The notes under the pieces: generated by a model
Seen by the model: the letters and a program-made list of their open reading frames with translations, nothing else
Databases searched by the model: none
What the model was told of the DNA's origin: nothing
Position numbers and translations under genes: made by a program
Source: Pseudomonadota bacterium
GTDB lineage: Bacteria; Pseudomonadota; Alphaproteobacteria; Caulobacterales; Caulobacteraceae
Direction: 5' to 3'
DNA length: 64,000 nt
NCBI GenBank assembly: GCA_023390245.1
Contig: JAEWDF010000064.1
Location: forward strand, 18,204 to 82,203
Shown: piece by piece, positions 8,613 through 16,502 of the stretch
How the letters are laid out: every line of letters begins with the position of its first letter
How positions within the stretch are numbered: the stretch's first letter is position 1

Positions 8613-8717
8613 CTTGTCTCCACCTGAACTCAACGCATACCGCTTTCCAGCGGCACAGGTGACGCGGAGGCCCGGCCGCTCTATATCCGTCGCCTTCCCC
8701 GAACTCCCTGGACGACC

Positions 8718-10418
8718 ATGGCCCGCATCCTCATCACCTCGGCGCTGCCCTACATCAACGGCATCAAGCACCTGGGGAATCTGGCGGGCTCGATGCTGCC
8801 GGCGGATGTGTGGGCGCGGTTCAAGCGGGCGCAGGATCACGAGGTCCTCTACATCTGCGCCACCGACGAGCACGGCACCCCGGCCGAACTGGCCGCCGCC
8901 GCCGCGGGCCAGGACGTGCGGACCTATTGCGACGAGCAGCACCTGATCCAGAAGCGGGCGGGCGAGGCCTTCGGCCTGAGCTACGACTGGTTCGGCCGTT
9001 CCTCGAACCCGCAGAACCATCGCCTGACCCAGCATTTCGCCGAGGCGCTGGAGAAGAACGGCCTGATCGAGGAGCGGGTCGATCGGATGATCTATTCGAT
9101 CGACGACGCCCGCTTCCTGCCCGACCGCTATGTCGAGGGGACATGCCCGCACTGCGCCTATCCCAAGGCGCGCGGCGACCAGTGCGACAACTGCGGCCGC
9201 CTGCTGGACCCGACCGACCTGATCGACCCCTATTCGGCGGTTTCGGGCTCGAGGAACCTGGAGGTGCGCGACACCCGCCACCTCTACTTGCTGCAGACCA
9301 AGATCGAGCCGCAGATCCGCGCCTGGGTGGACGGCAAGACGGGCTGGCAGCCGCTGGCAAAATCCATTGCCTACAAGCATCTGGACGAGGGGCTGATCGA
9401 CCGGGGCATCACCCGCGACCTGGCCTGGGGCGTGCCGGTGACCAAGGACGGCTTCCCCCGCCCCGGCATGGAGGACAAGGTCTTCTACGTCTGGTTCGAC
9501 GCCCCCATCGAATACATCGCCGCCACCGAGGAATGGGCCGACGCCACGGGCGGCGAGTGGCGCTCCTGGTGGCGTCTGGACGAGGGCGCCGACGACGTCC
9601 GCTATGTCCAGTTCATGGGCAAGGACAACGTCGCCTTCCACACCGTCAGTTTCCCCGCCACCATCATCGGCTCGGGCGAGCCTTGGAAGACGGTGGATCA
9701 GCTCAAGGCCTTCAACTGGCTGAACTGGTACGGCGGCAAGTTCTCGACCAGCCAGAAGCGCGGCGTCTTCATGGACCAGGCGCTGGAGCTGCTGCCGGCC
9801 GACTACTGGCGCTGGCATCTGACCGCCTACGGTCCCGAACATTCCGACGCGGCCTTCACCTGGGAGCAGTTCCAGGGCGCCATCAACAAGGACCTGGCCG
9901 ACGTCCTGGGCAACTTCGTCAACCGCATCGTCAAGTTCGCGGAGAGCAAGTTCGACGGCGCCGTGCCCGAGGGCGGCGAGCCCGGCCCGGTCGAAGCCAA
10001 GCTCGAGTCCGACCTGCGCGCCGCCATCGCCGAGGCCACCGAGCAGTTCGAGGCGATGGAATTCCGCAAGGCCGCCCAGGCCGTCCGCGCCGCCTGGGTG
10101 CTGGGCAACGAATATCTTCAGGAAGCGGCGCCGTGGACGGCGCTGAAGACCGACCGCGACCGCGCCGCCGTCAGCGTCCGCACCGGCCTGAACCTGGTCG
10201 CCCTGTTCGCCCGCCTGGCCGCGCCGATCCTGCCCTTCACCGCGCCGAAGATCGCCGCTTCCGTCGGCGTCGACGACTTGAGCTGGCCGGGCGCCGACGC
10301 GGACCTGCTGAACGTCCTGCCGGCCGGCGGCAAGGTCGAACCCCAGGGCGTGCTGTTCGCCAAGATCGAGGACGCCCAGGTCGCCGAATGGTCGGAGCGT
10401 TTCGGCGGGGCGGAATAA
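8718..10418 (+). CDS. metG: Methionine-tRNA ligase
   Basis: MetRS charges tRNA-Met for initiation and elongation. The 566-residue protein has the class I HIGH-equivalent at PYINGIKHLGN (residues 11-21), the zinc-knuckle cysteines in CPHCAYPKARGDQCDNCG (about 143-160), and a KMSKS-equivalent KFSTSQKRG around residue 340. No C-terminal tRNA-binding extension is present, so it is the compact form usual in alphaproteobacteria. The family normally starts with an immediate RxxLITSALPY block, which matches the ATG at 8718. It appears monocistronic. Confidence 0.97.
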   Translation: MARILITSALPYINGIKHLGNLAGSMLPADVWARFKRAQDHEVLYICATDEHGTPAELAAAAAGQDVRTYCDEQHLIQKRAGEAFGLSYDWFGRSSNPQNHRLTQHFAEALEKNGLIEERVDRMIYSIDDARFLPDRYVEGTCPHCAYPKARGDQCDNCGRLLDPTDLIDPYSAVSGSRNLEVRDTRHLYLLQTKIEPQIRAWVDGKTGWQPLAKSIAYKHLDEGLIDRGITRDLAWGVPVTKDGFPRPGMEDKVFYVWFDAPIEYIAATEEWADATGGEWRSWWRLDEGADDVRYVQFMGKDNVAFHTVSFPATIIGSGEPWKTVDQLKAFNWLNWYGGKFSTSQKRGVFMDQALELLPADYWRWHLTAYGPEHSDAAFTWEQFQGAINKDLADVLGNFVNRIVKFAESKFDGAVPEGGEPGPVEAKLESDLRAAIAEATEQFEAMEFRKAAQAVRAAWVLGNEYLQEAAPWTALKTDRDRAAVSVRTGLNLVALFARLAAPILPFTAPKIAASVGVDDLSWPGADADLLNVLPAGGKVEPQGVLFAKIEDAQVAEWSERFGGAE

Positions 10419-10425
10419 ACCCGCT

Positions 10426-10549
10426 CCGCTCATCCCCGCGAAAGCGTGGACCCAGCGTGCACTCGACCGCCAGACCGCGTGTCCCTTTTCGCGATCCCAT
10501 GCACCGAGGCCGTGAAAGAACTGGCCCCGCTTTCGCGGGAATGAGCGGA
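10426..10549. repeat. Inverted-repeat intergenic element downstream of metG
   Basis: The left end CCGCTCATCCCCGCGAAAGC is repeated in inverted form at the right end (GCTTTCGCGGGAATGAGCGG), giving an element of about 124 bp with roughly 20-bp terminal arms and an unrelated core. It fills almost the whole space between the metG and rhodanese stop codons. Similar 'CCCGCGAAAGCGGG' elements are commonly dispersed between genes in alphaproteobacteria. Confidence 0.75.
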
Positions 10550-10551
10550 AT

Positions 10552-10890
10552 TTAGGTTTTTTCGGCGGACACCACCGGCAACCCCGCCGCGTGCCAGGCC
10601 TTGATCCCGCCCGCCAGGTTGAAGAGGGGCTGGCCGTCGGGACCGGTCGGGCCGACATAGGCGCAGACGCGGTGGCTGCGACCGCCGGCCAGGCACATGA
10701 CGATGACCTTGCGGTCGGCCGGCAGGTCCAGCGCCTCCCAGGCGGCCGGCATCTGACTGAGCGGCGCCGGCACGGCGCCGTCGATGCGCGCGGCGGCGAA
10801 CTCGTCCGGCTCGCGCACGTCGATCAGGATCGCCTCGCCCGCCTCGAGCCAGGCGGCGGCTTCCTCGACCGAGACCTCGGCGACGCTCAT
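10552..10890 (-). CDS. Single-domain rhodanese-like protein
   Basis: This 112-residue cytosolic rhodanese domain probably transfers sulfane sulfur. The active-site loop CLAGGRSH (cysteine near residue 65) is intact, and the conserved DVREPDEF lies at about residues 24-31 and the C-terminal NLAGGIKAWHAAGLPV near residue 92. It overlaps the preceding terC-type gene by four bases (ATGA), so the two are co-translated. The partner suggests no specific sulfur pathway, and the acceptor is unknown. Confidence 0.88.
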   Translation of the reverse strand: MSVAEVSVEEAAAWLEAGEAILIDVREPDEFAAARIDGAVPAPLSQMPAAWEALDLPADRKVIVMCLAGGRSHRVCAYVGPTGPDGQPLFNLAGGIKAWHAAGLPVVSAEKT

Positions 10891-11693
10891 CGGCCCGCTC
10901 CCGGTTCGGCCGGTGCGGGCGCGGCGATCTCTTCAGACTGCTGCTGGCCCAGGTGATGCGCGGCCTCCTCCGGCCCGATCTCGAGGAAGGCCGGCGCCGA
11001 GGCGTTGAACTGCTCCATGTTGCCGGTGCGGACCACCACCTGCCGCGCCCCGTCCCAGATCATGTGCAGGGCCACATAGAGCACCACCACCAGGCCGATG
11101 TAGCCGATCCAGCGGTGGCGGTGCAGCAGCTTGGCGATGAAGGTCGCCGCCACGCCCATCAGGGCGATCGACAGGATCAGGCCGAACACCATGATCCACG
11201 GATGCTCGTGCGCCGCGCCGGCGACGGCCAGGACATTGTCCAGCGACATGGTGATGTCGGCGATGACGATCTGGAGCAGCGCGGCGCCGAAGCTCTTGCG
11301 CTTGAAGCCCAGTTCCTCCGGCGAGGGCCCGGTCCCGTGCTCCACGCTCATGGCCAGCTGCAGTTCGGCCTCCGCCTCGGCCTGGTCGTGGGTCGCCTGC
11401 TCGCGCAGTTCACGCCACATCTTCCAGCACACCCACAGCAGCAGCAGGCCGCCCGCCAGCAGCAGGCCGACCAGGGCCAGCAACTGCACCGTGATCAGGG
11501 CGAAGCCGATCCGCAGCACCACGGCGGCGGCCAGGCCGACCAGGATGGCCTTGCGGCGCTGGTCCTGCGGCAGGGCGGCGGCGGCCAGGCCCACGGCGAC
11601 AGCGTTGTCGCCGGCCAGCACCAGGTCCATCAGCAGCACCTGGCCCAGCGCCGTGAGCTGGCTGACGAGTTCGGGGGAGGAGAGGAAGTCCAT
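10887..11693 (-). CDS. TerC family integral membrane protein
   Basis: This 268-residue membrane protein has about seven hydrophobic segments with the TerC-family acidic motifs LVLAGDNAVAVG (about residues 22-33) and ITMSLDNVLAVAGAAH in the second half. The aspartates in these segments are thought to bind metal; family members export manganese co-translationally or are linked to tellurite resistance. GGGAG six bases upstream fixes the ATG at 11693. A charged loop of about 50 residues near the middle is longer than in minimal members. It is the first gene of a two-gene unit with the rhodanese. Confidence 0.85.
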   Translation of the reverse strand: MDFLSSPELVSQLTALGQVLLMDLVLAGDNAVAVGLAAAALPQDQRRKAILVGLAAAVVLRIGFALITVQLLALVGLLLAGGLLLLWVCWKMWRELREQATHDQAEAEAELQLAMSVEHGTGPSPEELGFKRKSFGAALLQIVIADITMSLDNVLAVAGAAHEHPWIMVFGLILSIALMGVAATFIAKLLHRHRWIGYIGLVVVLYVALHMIWDGARQVVVRTGNMEQFNASAPAFLEIGPEEAAHHLGQQQSEEIAAPAPAEPGAGR

Positions 11694-11756
11694 GCGCGCT
11701 CCCTTAAACGCCCGCCCGGCCCGCGCCAAGCGCCCGCAGGGGCCGAACGGCTCCTG

Positions 11757-12554
11757 TCACCAGTCCAGCGCCGCCTCTCCCCGCAGGATCGCTTCGGCCT
11801 CGGCCGTGTGCTTGGCGCCGTCCCGGTCGTGCAGCACCAGCGGGGGCAGCAGGCGCAACGGCGCGCGGCCGGTCTTGACCGCCCGCACCAGGACCCGTTT
11901 GGCCGGTGCGTCGGCGAACGGATGGATCGGCCGCACCGTGAACGATCCGGCCTTGTCTCCCAGCAGCGCCAGGATGTCGGCCAGCCGGTCGGCGCGATGG
12001 ATCATCACGATCCGCCCGCCCTCGCGCACCGCCTTGAGCAGCAGCGCGGTCCAGGCCGCCAGCCCGTCGTCGGCCATCCAGGCGGCGTGCTTGCCGGCCG
12101 AGGGCGCGCGCAGAGCTCCCGGATCGTCGAAGAAGGGCGGATTGGAGATCGCCCAGTCGAAGGGCGCCAGGTCCAGGGCGCGAAACCCCGCCGTCACCTG
12201 GCCTTCGCGAATCGCGACCCGGTCCTCCAGGCCGTTCAGCCCGGCGTTTTCCCGCGCCAGGCCCGCCATGGCGCCGTCGCGCTCCAACCCGACCAGTTGC
12301 ACACCTGGCCGCCGCGCCGCCAGTTGCAGCAGCACCGCCCCCGCGCCGCACCCGGCCTCGAACACCCGTTCGCCCGGCGCGGCGGGAATCGCCGCCGCCA
12401 GCAAGGCCGCGTCCATGCCGGCGCGATAGCCGCGCGCCGGCTGGCGCATCCGCACCCGGCCGTTCAGCAATCCGTTCTCGACGATGTCGGGCGTCGGCGC
12501 CACGGCCTCAATCTCCTTGACCCCCTGGGGACCGATCACCATTGTGCGCCGCAT
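11757..12554 (-). CDS. TrmN6-like tRNA (adenine-N6) methyltransferase
   Basis: This 265-residue class I SAM-dependent methyltransferase has the SAM-binding motif FEAGCGAGAVLLQLA near residue 66 and the catalytic NPPFF motif (about 140) used for exocyclic amino groups. It resembles YfiC/TrmN6, which modifies A37 of tRNA1-Val, although its position within that broad group is inferred. Two in-frame ATGs at 12554 and 12542 are possible and neither has a clear ribosome site. It is divergent from the polyprenyl synthase, with about 80 bases between the starts. Confidence 0.82.
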   Translation of the reverse strand: MRRTMVIGPQGVKEIEAVAPTPDIVENGLLNGRVRMRQPARGYRAGMDAALLAAAIPAAPGERVFEAGCGAGAVLLQLAARRPGVQLVGLERDGAMAGLARENAGLNGLEDRVAIREGQVTAGFRALDLAPFDWAISNPPFFDDPGALRAPSAGKHAAWMADDGLAAWTALLLKAVREGGRIVMIHRADRLADILALLGDKAGSFTVRPIHPFADAPAKRVLVRAVKTGRAPLRLLPPLVLHDRDGAKHTAEAEAILRGEAALDW

Positions 12555-12635
12555 CGCGATCGGGCAAGCCGGCGCGATCGGAATCGCCTCCGCGTCAGGG
12601 CCTTGGCTCGACGCGATCGTTGGAAAGCAACGCCT

Positions 12636-13652
12636 TTGGACGTCGCCATCGCCGCCGCGCCCCGCCCGAAGGGGGATGTCAACGCCCTCGTCCGGCTGGC
12701 CGGGACCGACATGGCCGCCGTGGACGCCCTGATCCTGGACCGGATGCAGTCCGACGTGCCGATCATCCCCAAGCTGGCCGAACATCTGGTGTCCGCCGGG
12801 GGCAAGCGCCTGCGTCCCCTGGTGACTGTCGCGGCCGCCCGCGCCACCGGCGCCGGCGACGACATCCTGTCGTCCAAGAAGCTGGCCGCCGCGGTCGAGT
12901 TCATCCACACCGCCACCCTGCTGCACGACGACATCGTCGACGCCTCCGAGCTGCGCCGAGGCAAGGTCGCCGCCCATCTGATCTGGGGCGCGCCCACCAG
13001 CGTCCTCGTCGGCGACTTCCTGTTCGCCCGCGCCTTCGAGCTGATGGTCGAGACCGATTCGATGCGCGCCCTGGGCATCCTGGCCGAGGCGTCGCGCGTG
13101 ATCTCCGAGGGCGAGGTGCTGCAGCTGACGCGCGCCCACGACCTGAACCTGGATCAGGACACCTATCTGCAGATCATCTCGGCCAAGACCGCCGAGCTGT
13201 TCGCCGCCGCCGCCGAAGCCGGCGCGGTCGGCGCGGGCGCTGACGCCGACGCGGTCAAGGCGCTGCGCGACTACGGCATGGCCCTGGGCATCGCCTTCCA
13301 GCTGGCCGACGACGCCCTGGACTATGGCGCGACGGCCGAGGCCCTGGGCAAGAACGCCGGCGACGACTTCAACGAGGGCAAGGCCACCCTGCCCCTGCTT
13401 CTGGCCGTCGCCCGCACCAGGGGCCGAGAGGACGCCTTCTGGGACCGCACGGTCACCAAGGGCGAACGCGCGCCCGAAGATTTCGCCCGCGCCAGCGAAC
13501 TGGTGATCGGCTCGGGCGCCATCGGCGCCACCCTGGACCTGGCCGGCGACTACGCCGACCGCGCCAAGGCGGCGCTGGCGATCCTGCCCGCCACCGACTG
13601 GCGCACCGCGCTCGAGGACCTGGCCGACTTCGCGGTCTCGCGCGCGGCTTGA
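12636..13652 (+). CDS. ispB: Long-chain polyprenyl diphosphate synthase (octaprenyl/decaprenyl type)
   Basis: The enzyme elongates farnesyl diphosphate to the C40-C50 side chain used for ubiquinone. The 338-residue protein has the GGKRLRP substrate motif (about residue 54), the first aspartate-rich motif HDDIVD (about 95) and the second, LADDALD (about 224). The start is TTG at 12636, in frame and preceded by GGAAAG; no ATG occurs before the conserved region except internal ones. Chain length (C40 or C50) cannot be read with certainty. It overlaps the following SQS/PSY-like gene by four bases. Confidence 0.9.
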   Translation: MDVAIAAAPRPKGDVNALVRLAGTDMAAVDALILDRMQSDVPIIPKLAEHLVSAGGKRLRPLVTVAAARATGAGDDILSSKKLAAAVEFIHTATLLHDDIVDASELRRGKVAAHLIWGAPTSVLVGDFLFARAFELMVETDSMRALGILAEASRVISEGEVLQLTRAHDLNLDQDTYLQIISAKTAELFAAAAEAGAVGAGADADAVKALRDYGMALGIAFQLADDALDYGATAEALGKNAGDDFNEGKATLPLLLAVARTRGREDAFWDRTVTKGERAPEDFARASELVIGSGAIGATLDLAGDYADRAKAALAILPATDWRTALEDLADFAVSRAA

Positions 13653-14287
13653 GCCGTTTTGACGACCAACTCGACGCCCAGGTCCGCGCCGCCGACCTGG
13701 ACCGCTGGCTGTCCAGCCGGCTTGTGCCGGACGCCGCCCGCCGCGCCGACCTGATCACGCTTTACGCCTTCGAAGCGGAGCTGCTGGCCATCCCCACGCG
13801 CGTCACCCAGCCGCTGCTGGCCGAGATGCGCTACACTTGGTGGTCCGAACAGATCGAGGCCGCCTTCGCCGGTTCGGCCCGCATCGGCCATCCCGTGCTG
13901 GAGGCGCTGACGCCGGTCATCGCCCGCCATGGCCTGGACCGCGACGCCTTCGACGGCCTGATCACGGCGCACATCGGCCGCGTCCACGACCAGCCGCACG
14001 ATCTGGACGCCTTCTACGTCGGCCCCGCGCGACAGGCGGCGCGCATCCTGTCCGGCGCGGCGCACGACGCCGCCGTCGATCCCGCCGCGCGAGTGTGGGG
14101 CCTGATCCAGACCGGCCGTCTCGACGCCGCCCGCGACGCGCGACCCGACGCCAATCGCGCCCTGCGCGCCCTGCCCGCCCCGGCCTTCCCCGCCGTCGCC
14201 CACGCCGCCCTGCGCGACCCGGCGGCGGCGCCCGAGCCGCTGAAACGCCTGCGCCTGATCGCGGCGTCTTTCACGGGTCGAATCTGA
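13649..14287 (+). CDS. Short squalene/phytoene-synthase-like protein (NDUFAF6 type)
   Basis: This 212-residue protein has a recognisable trans-isoprenyl-synthase fold start (RRADLITLYAFEAELLAIP, then RYTWWSEQIEAAFAG). It lacks the aspartate-rich catalytic motifs of true squalene or phytoene synthases and is about 70 residues shorter than usual. This matches the group that includes the respiratory complex I assembly factor NDUFAF6, so a non-catalytic role is likely. It starts with TTG within the stop of the polyprenyl synthase gene (TTGA overlap) and is presumably co-translated with it. Confidence 0.75.
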   Translation: MSRFDDQLDAQVRAADLDRWLSSRLVPDAARRADLITLYAFEAELLAIPTRVTQPLLAEMRYTWWSEQIEAAFAGSARIGHPVLEALTPVIARHGLDRDAFDGLITAHIGRVHDQPHDLDAFYVGPARQAARILSGAAHDAAVDPAARVWGLIQTGRLDAARDARPDANRALRALPAPAFPAVAHAALRDPAAAPEPLKRLRLIAASFTGRI

Positions 14288-14292
14288 CCCCC

Positions 14293-14325
14293 TCCTCCGT
14301 CATCCACGTCCTAAAATGACGAGGA
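14293..14325. terminator. Stem-loop after the polyprenyl synthase operon
   Basis: TCCTCCGTCAT and ATGACGAGGA pair in a 10-bp stem with one bulged base and a loop of about 12 bases, right after the stop codon at 14287. There is no T-run, so it may stabilise the mRNA end rather than terminate. Confidence 0.4.
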
Positions 14326-14386
14326 TAGACTGTGACCGGAAATCCGGTCGTCGGCGCTTAGAGCGAGCATGACGACCGTCTCTCCG

Positions 14387-14402
14387 GGCTGGGAAGCGGA
14401 CA
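14387..14402 (+). repeat. Possible half copy of the island repeat
   Basis: TGGGAAGCGGACATT resembles the right half of the island repeat (GGGTCGAAAGCGGACNT) and lies immediately downstream of the hypothetical gene's stop codon. The left arm is not recognisable. Confidence 0.3.
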
Positions 14403-14855
14403 TTACTGCCTTGGAGGAAGCCGTCTTTTGGCCTCGTCTATCATCCATTCCACCGCATCAAGCGGCAGACTATTGCCGAACGTGGATGCGGTCATGGAGC
14501 CGTCGATGTCAGAGTAAAAGACCTCGCCGAGCGGCATTGTCTCCATCGAACCGTCGTTGAGTTCGAGATACATACCGTCTCGATCACCCAAGTCGCTTCC
14601 CATCACTAACTCATAGTCGCCACGCCTTGGTGAAACCGGCTTGATCTCTGTCAGCGACGTTGAGGCGTATCGCAGAATATATGGTTTCTCTGTAGGCTTG
14701 CCCTCTGGCATCGCGCTTCCGAAGAAGGCGACATAGCAGTCAAATATGCCAAGCTGATCGTCCAGCCAACAATGGACGACCACACCATCCTCCCAACTGT
14801 TGCCGGGATGGTTGATGCGCCGAACGACCGTGCCGGGTTTCAGATAGCGAGACAT
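14403..14855 (-). CDS. Hypothetical protein of an AT-richer island
   Basis: This 150-residue soluble acidic protein has no signal peptide or membrane segment. Visible features are an N-terminal beta-rich stretch (YLKPGTVVRRI, GVVVHCWLDDQLGIFDCYVAFFG), a YELVMGSDLGDRDGMYLELNDG block and an amphipathic C-terminal helix ending in arginines. Base composition is atypical for the window. I recognise no named family; the size, acidity and company of an Imm32-like gene suggest an orphan immunity-type protein, which is inference. The ATG at 14855 lies 27 bases from the adjacent island repeat. Confidence 0.65.
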   Translation of the reverse strand: MSRYLKPGTVVRRINHPGNSWEDGVVVHCWLDDQLGIFDCYVAFFGSAMPEGKPTEKPYILRYASTSLTEIKPVSPRRGDYELVMGSDLGDRDGMYLELNDGSMETMPLGEVFYSDIDGSMTASTFGNSLPLDAVEWMIDEAKRRLPPRQ

Positions 14856-14875
14856 GGCAACTTGTCGCCGATGGC

Positions 14876-14910
14876 TCGAAAGTCCGCAACGGGTCGAAAG
14901 CGGGCTTTCA
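14876..14910 (+). repeat. Island repeat copy 3
   Basis: GTCCGCAACGGGTCGAAAGC with right arm GCGGGC (one change from GCGGAC, still pairable by G-U). It sits between two genes of the same orientation. Confidence 0.75.
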
Positions 14911-14919
14911 GCTAGGTCG

Positions 14920-15216
14920 CTAGCGGATGTTCGAATCCGCATCGTCCATGACATTTGGAAAATGCTCTTCGTCCCACTCGTCCGGCCGAAACAATACCTT
15001 GCCCCACTCGATTACCTCGTCCCCCTCTCGGTAAGACAGATTGCGCGCGGGCAGCTCTGGACGCATGTCCTCCGGCATGATGTGGAAGTGATCGCTCTGC
15101 TCGCTCAGTCCTTGAAGCTGGCTGACAAAGAGATCGCGACCTGCCGAGTTCAGCCAGATTTCGAGAGAGCCGTCCTTGGTGCGGCTGAAGGTGATGCGGG
15201 GCTTGCTGCTCATCAT
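14920..15216 (-). CDS. Imm32-like immunity family protein
   Basis: This 98-residue protein has the compact pattern of the Imm32 family: a short strand (RITFSRTKDGSLEIWLN), a helix (AGRDLFVSQLQGLSE) and a histidine-containing strand (DHFHIMPED), followed by an acidic tail. Imm32 proteins were named from polymorphic-toxin loci, but many occur as orphans, and no toxin gene is visible here. Two consecutive ATG codons (15216 and 15213) are available. The gene is bounded on both sides by island repeats. The family call rests on pattern recognition only. Confidence 0.6.
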   Translation of the reverse strand: MMSSKPRITFSRTKDGSLEIWLNSAGRDLFVSQLQGLSEQSDHFHIMPEDMRPELPARNLSYREGDEVIEWGKVLFRPDEWDEEHFPNVMDDADSNIR

Positions 15217-15248
15217 GCCTGCTCTATCTCCCACGCTAGGCGCGGTGA

Positions 15249-15284
15249 CGGAAGGTCCGCAAAGGGTGGAAAGCGGACTTCGCT
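15249..15284 (+). repeat. Island repeat copy 4
   Basis: GTCCGC (15255-15260) and GCGGAC (15273-15278) flank AAAGGGTGGAAA. With the flanking GAAG and TTC, the stem extends to about 9 bp. It lies between the divergent Imm32-like and DUF7684-like genes. Confidence 0.8.
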
Positions 15285-15301
15285 CACTGTAGCTTTGCCA
15301 A

Positions 15302-15592
15302 ATGACGACCGAGCCAAAAATCGTTCTGGTGTTGCCGTTGTCGGACAAGACGCTCCTACCCGCCTTTGTCGAGAAATGTATCGCCGACAACGTTTCCCTC
15401 ATTGCTGTCATAGGCGAGGGATGCGCGCAGATCGAAGACGAGATCGACTGGCTCATCGTTGGTGACGGATCGGACGAGGATCGGTTCATTACAACGTCAA
15501 GCCACCCCGATGAGCCGCTCGACGAAGTGGTGGATTTTGCAACTACGTGGTGGATCAACGCAGACGGCCCCACCCACGTCGTCCGAATCTGA
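15302..15592 (+). CDS. DUF7684-like small protein
   Basis: This 96-residue cytosolic protein alternates strands and helices: VLVLPLSD, then AFVEKCIADNVSLIAVIGEGC, then IDWLIVGDGSDEDRFITTSSHPDEPLDEVVDFA. The 'VGDGSD' followed by 'TSSHPDE' pattern matches a small family I know as DUF7684, often found near other orphan accessory genes. Function is unknown. The start lies 24 bases after island repeat copy 4 and the stop abuts copy 5, so the gene and one repeat form a unit of about 340 bp. Confidence 0.65.
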   Translation: MTTEPKIVLVLPLSDKTLLPAFVEKCIADNVSLIAVIGEGCAQIEDEIDWLIVGDGSDEDRFITTSSHPDEPLDEVVDFATTWWINADGPTHVVRI

Positions 15593-15625
15593 ACTTCCAA
15601 CATGGGTCGAAAGCGCCCTTCGAAC
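15593..15625 (+). repeat. Island repeat copy 5, degenerate
   Basis: CTTCCAACATGGGTCGAAAGCGCCCTTCG keeps the central GGGTCGAAAGCG and flanking TTCG of the repeat, but both arms have changed. It begins right after the DUF7684-like stop codon. Confidence 0.5.
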
Positions 15626-15718
15626 TCGGCGCTGATATCAGGCGTTCAAATGACCCGGCGAGCAAGCGTCGTTCGATAAGCACCCGCGCCTGTGGCGAGG
15701 AAAGGAGATGGAAACCGC

Positions 15719-16429
15719 CTACCTCTTGTTCAACGCCACCAGAAAGACCTCGGCGCTGTCCTTTCGGCTCGACGCCGGCTTGACGTATTTCACCGTCTCG
15801 AACTCGTCGCGCAGCCGCGCCAGCACCCCGCCGGCGTCCCCGCCCTGGAAGTTCTTGGACACGAAGGCCCCGCCCGGACGCAGGGTGCGGATGGCGAAGT
15901 CGGCGGCGATCTCGATCAGGGCGATGATCTTCAGGTGGTCCGTCTGCCGGTGGCCGACCGTGTTGTGCGCCATGTCCGACAGCACCAGGTCCGGCGGCCC
16001 GCCGATGGCCTCGATCAGCTGCTGGTCCACGCCCGGATGCGTGAAGTCCGCCTGAAGCAGCGTCGCGCCGGGGATCGGCTCGATCATCAGCAGGTCCACG
16101 CCCGCCACCGCCGCCGCGCCCCGGTCCAGCGCCACCTGCACCCAGCCGCCGGGCGCCGCCCCCAGGTCGATGACCCGCGATCCCCGCTTGATCAGGCGGA
16201 ACCGGTCGTCGATCTCGATCAGCTTGAAGGCGGCGCGCGACCGCCAGCCCTCGGCCCGCGCCTTTTCGGACCATTTGTCCGACAGCTGACGCTTGATCCA
16301 CTGCTGGCTGGACATCGACTTGGTGTCCGCCGTCTTCATCTTCGTGCCCATGCCGCGCCCGGCCGCCGTGCCGCCGGACGGCGGGCGGACCATGCGTCTG
16401 CGCTCTTGGGGCTTTTCGTCTTCGCTCAT
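15719..16429 (-). CDS. rlmE: 23S rRNA (uridine-2552-2'-O)-methyltransferase, FtsJ/RlmE family
   Basis: RlmE methylates the 2'-hydroxyl of U2552 in the ribosomal A-loop. The 236-residue protein has the SAM motif VIDLGAAPGGWVQVA near residue 84, LSDMAHNTVGHRQTDH (about 147) with the catalytic aspartate, and the catalytic lysine in FVSKNFQGGD. The K-D-K-E tetrad appears complete, with SRAAFKLIEID supplying the first lysine. The N-terminal 40 residues are a basic, arginine-rich extension common in alphaproteobacteria. The start at 16429 is preferred over an in-frame ATG at 16450, which would overlap the divergent promoter. Confidence 0.93.
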   Translation of the reverse strand: MSEDEKPQERRRMVRPPSGGTAAGRGMGTKMKTADTKSMSSQQWIKRQLSDKWSEKARAEGWRSRAAFKLIEIDDRFRLIKRGSRVIDLGAAPGGWVQVALDRGAAAVAGVDLLMIEPIPGATLLQADFTHPGVDQQLIEAIGGPPDLVLSDMAHNTVGHRQTDHLKIIALIEIAADFAIRTLRPGGAFVSKNFQGGDAGGVLARLRDEFETVKYVKPASSRKDSAEVFLVALNKR

Positions 16430-16502
16430 CGTTCCCACATAGCCCCGCATGGCGTTGCGGGCTATGACCCGCCCCACGACAAACACCAAGAGGACGACCG
16501 AA

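Noticed and set aside
14920..15592. Polymorphic toxin system with an Imm32-like immunity gene.
   Set aside because: No toxin, secretion or repeat-rich effector gene is adjacent; the immunity-like gene is an orphan.
14876..15625. Island repeats as integron attC sites.
   Set aside because: The arms lack the GTTRRRY/RYYYAAC core sites and extrahelical bases typical of attC, gene orientations vary, and no integrase is present.
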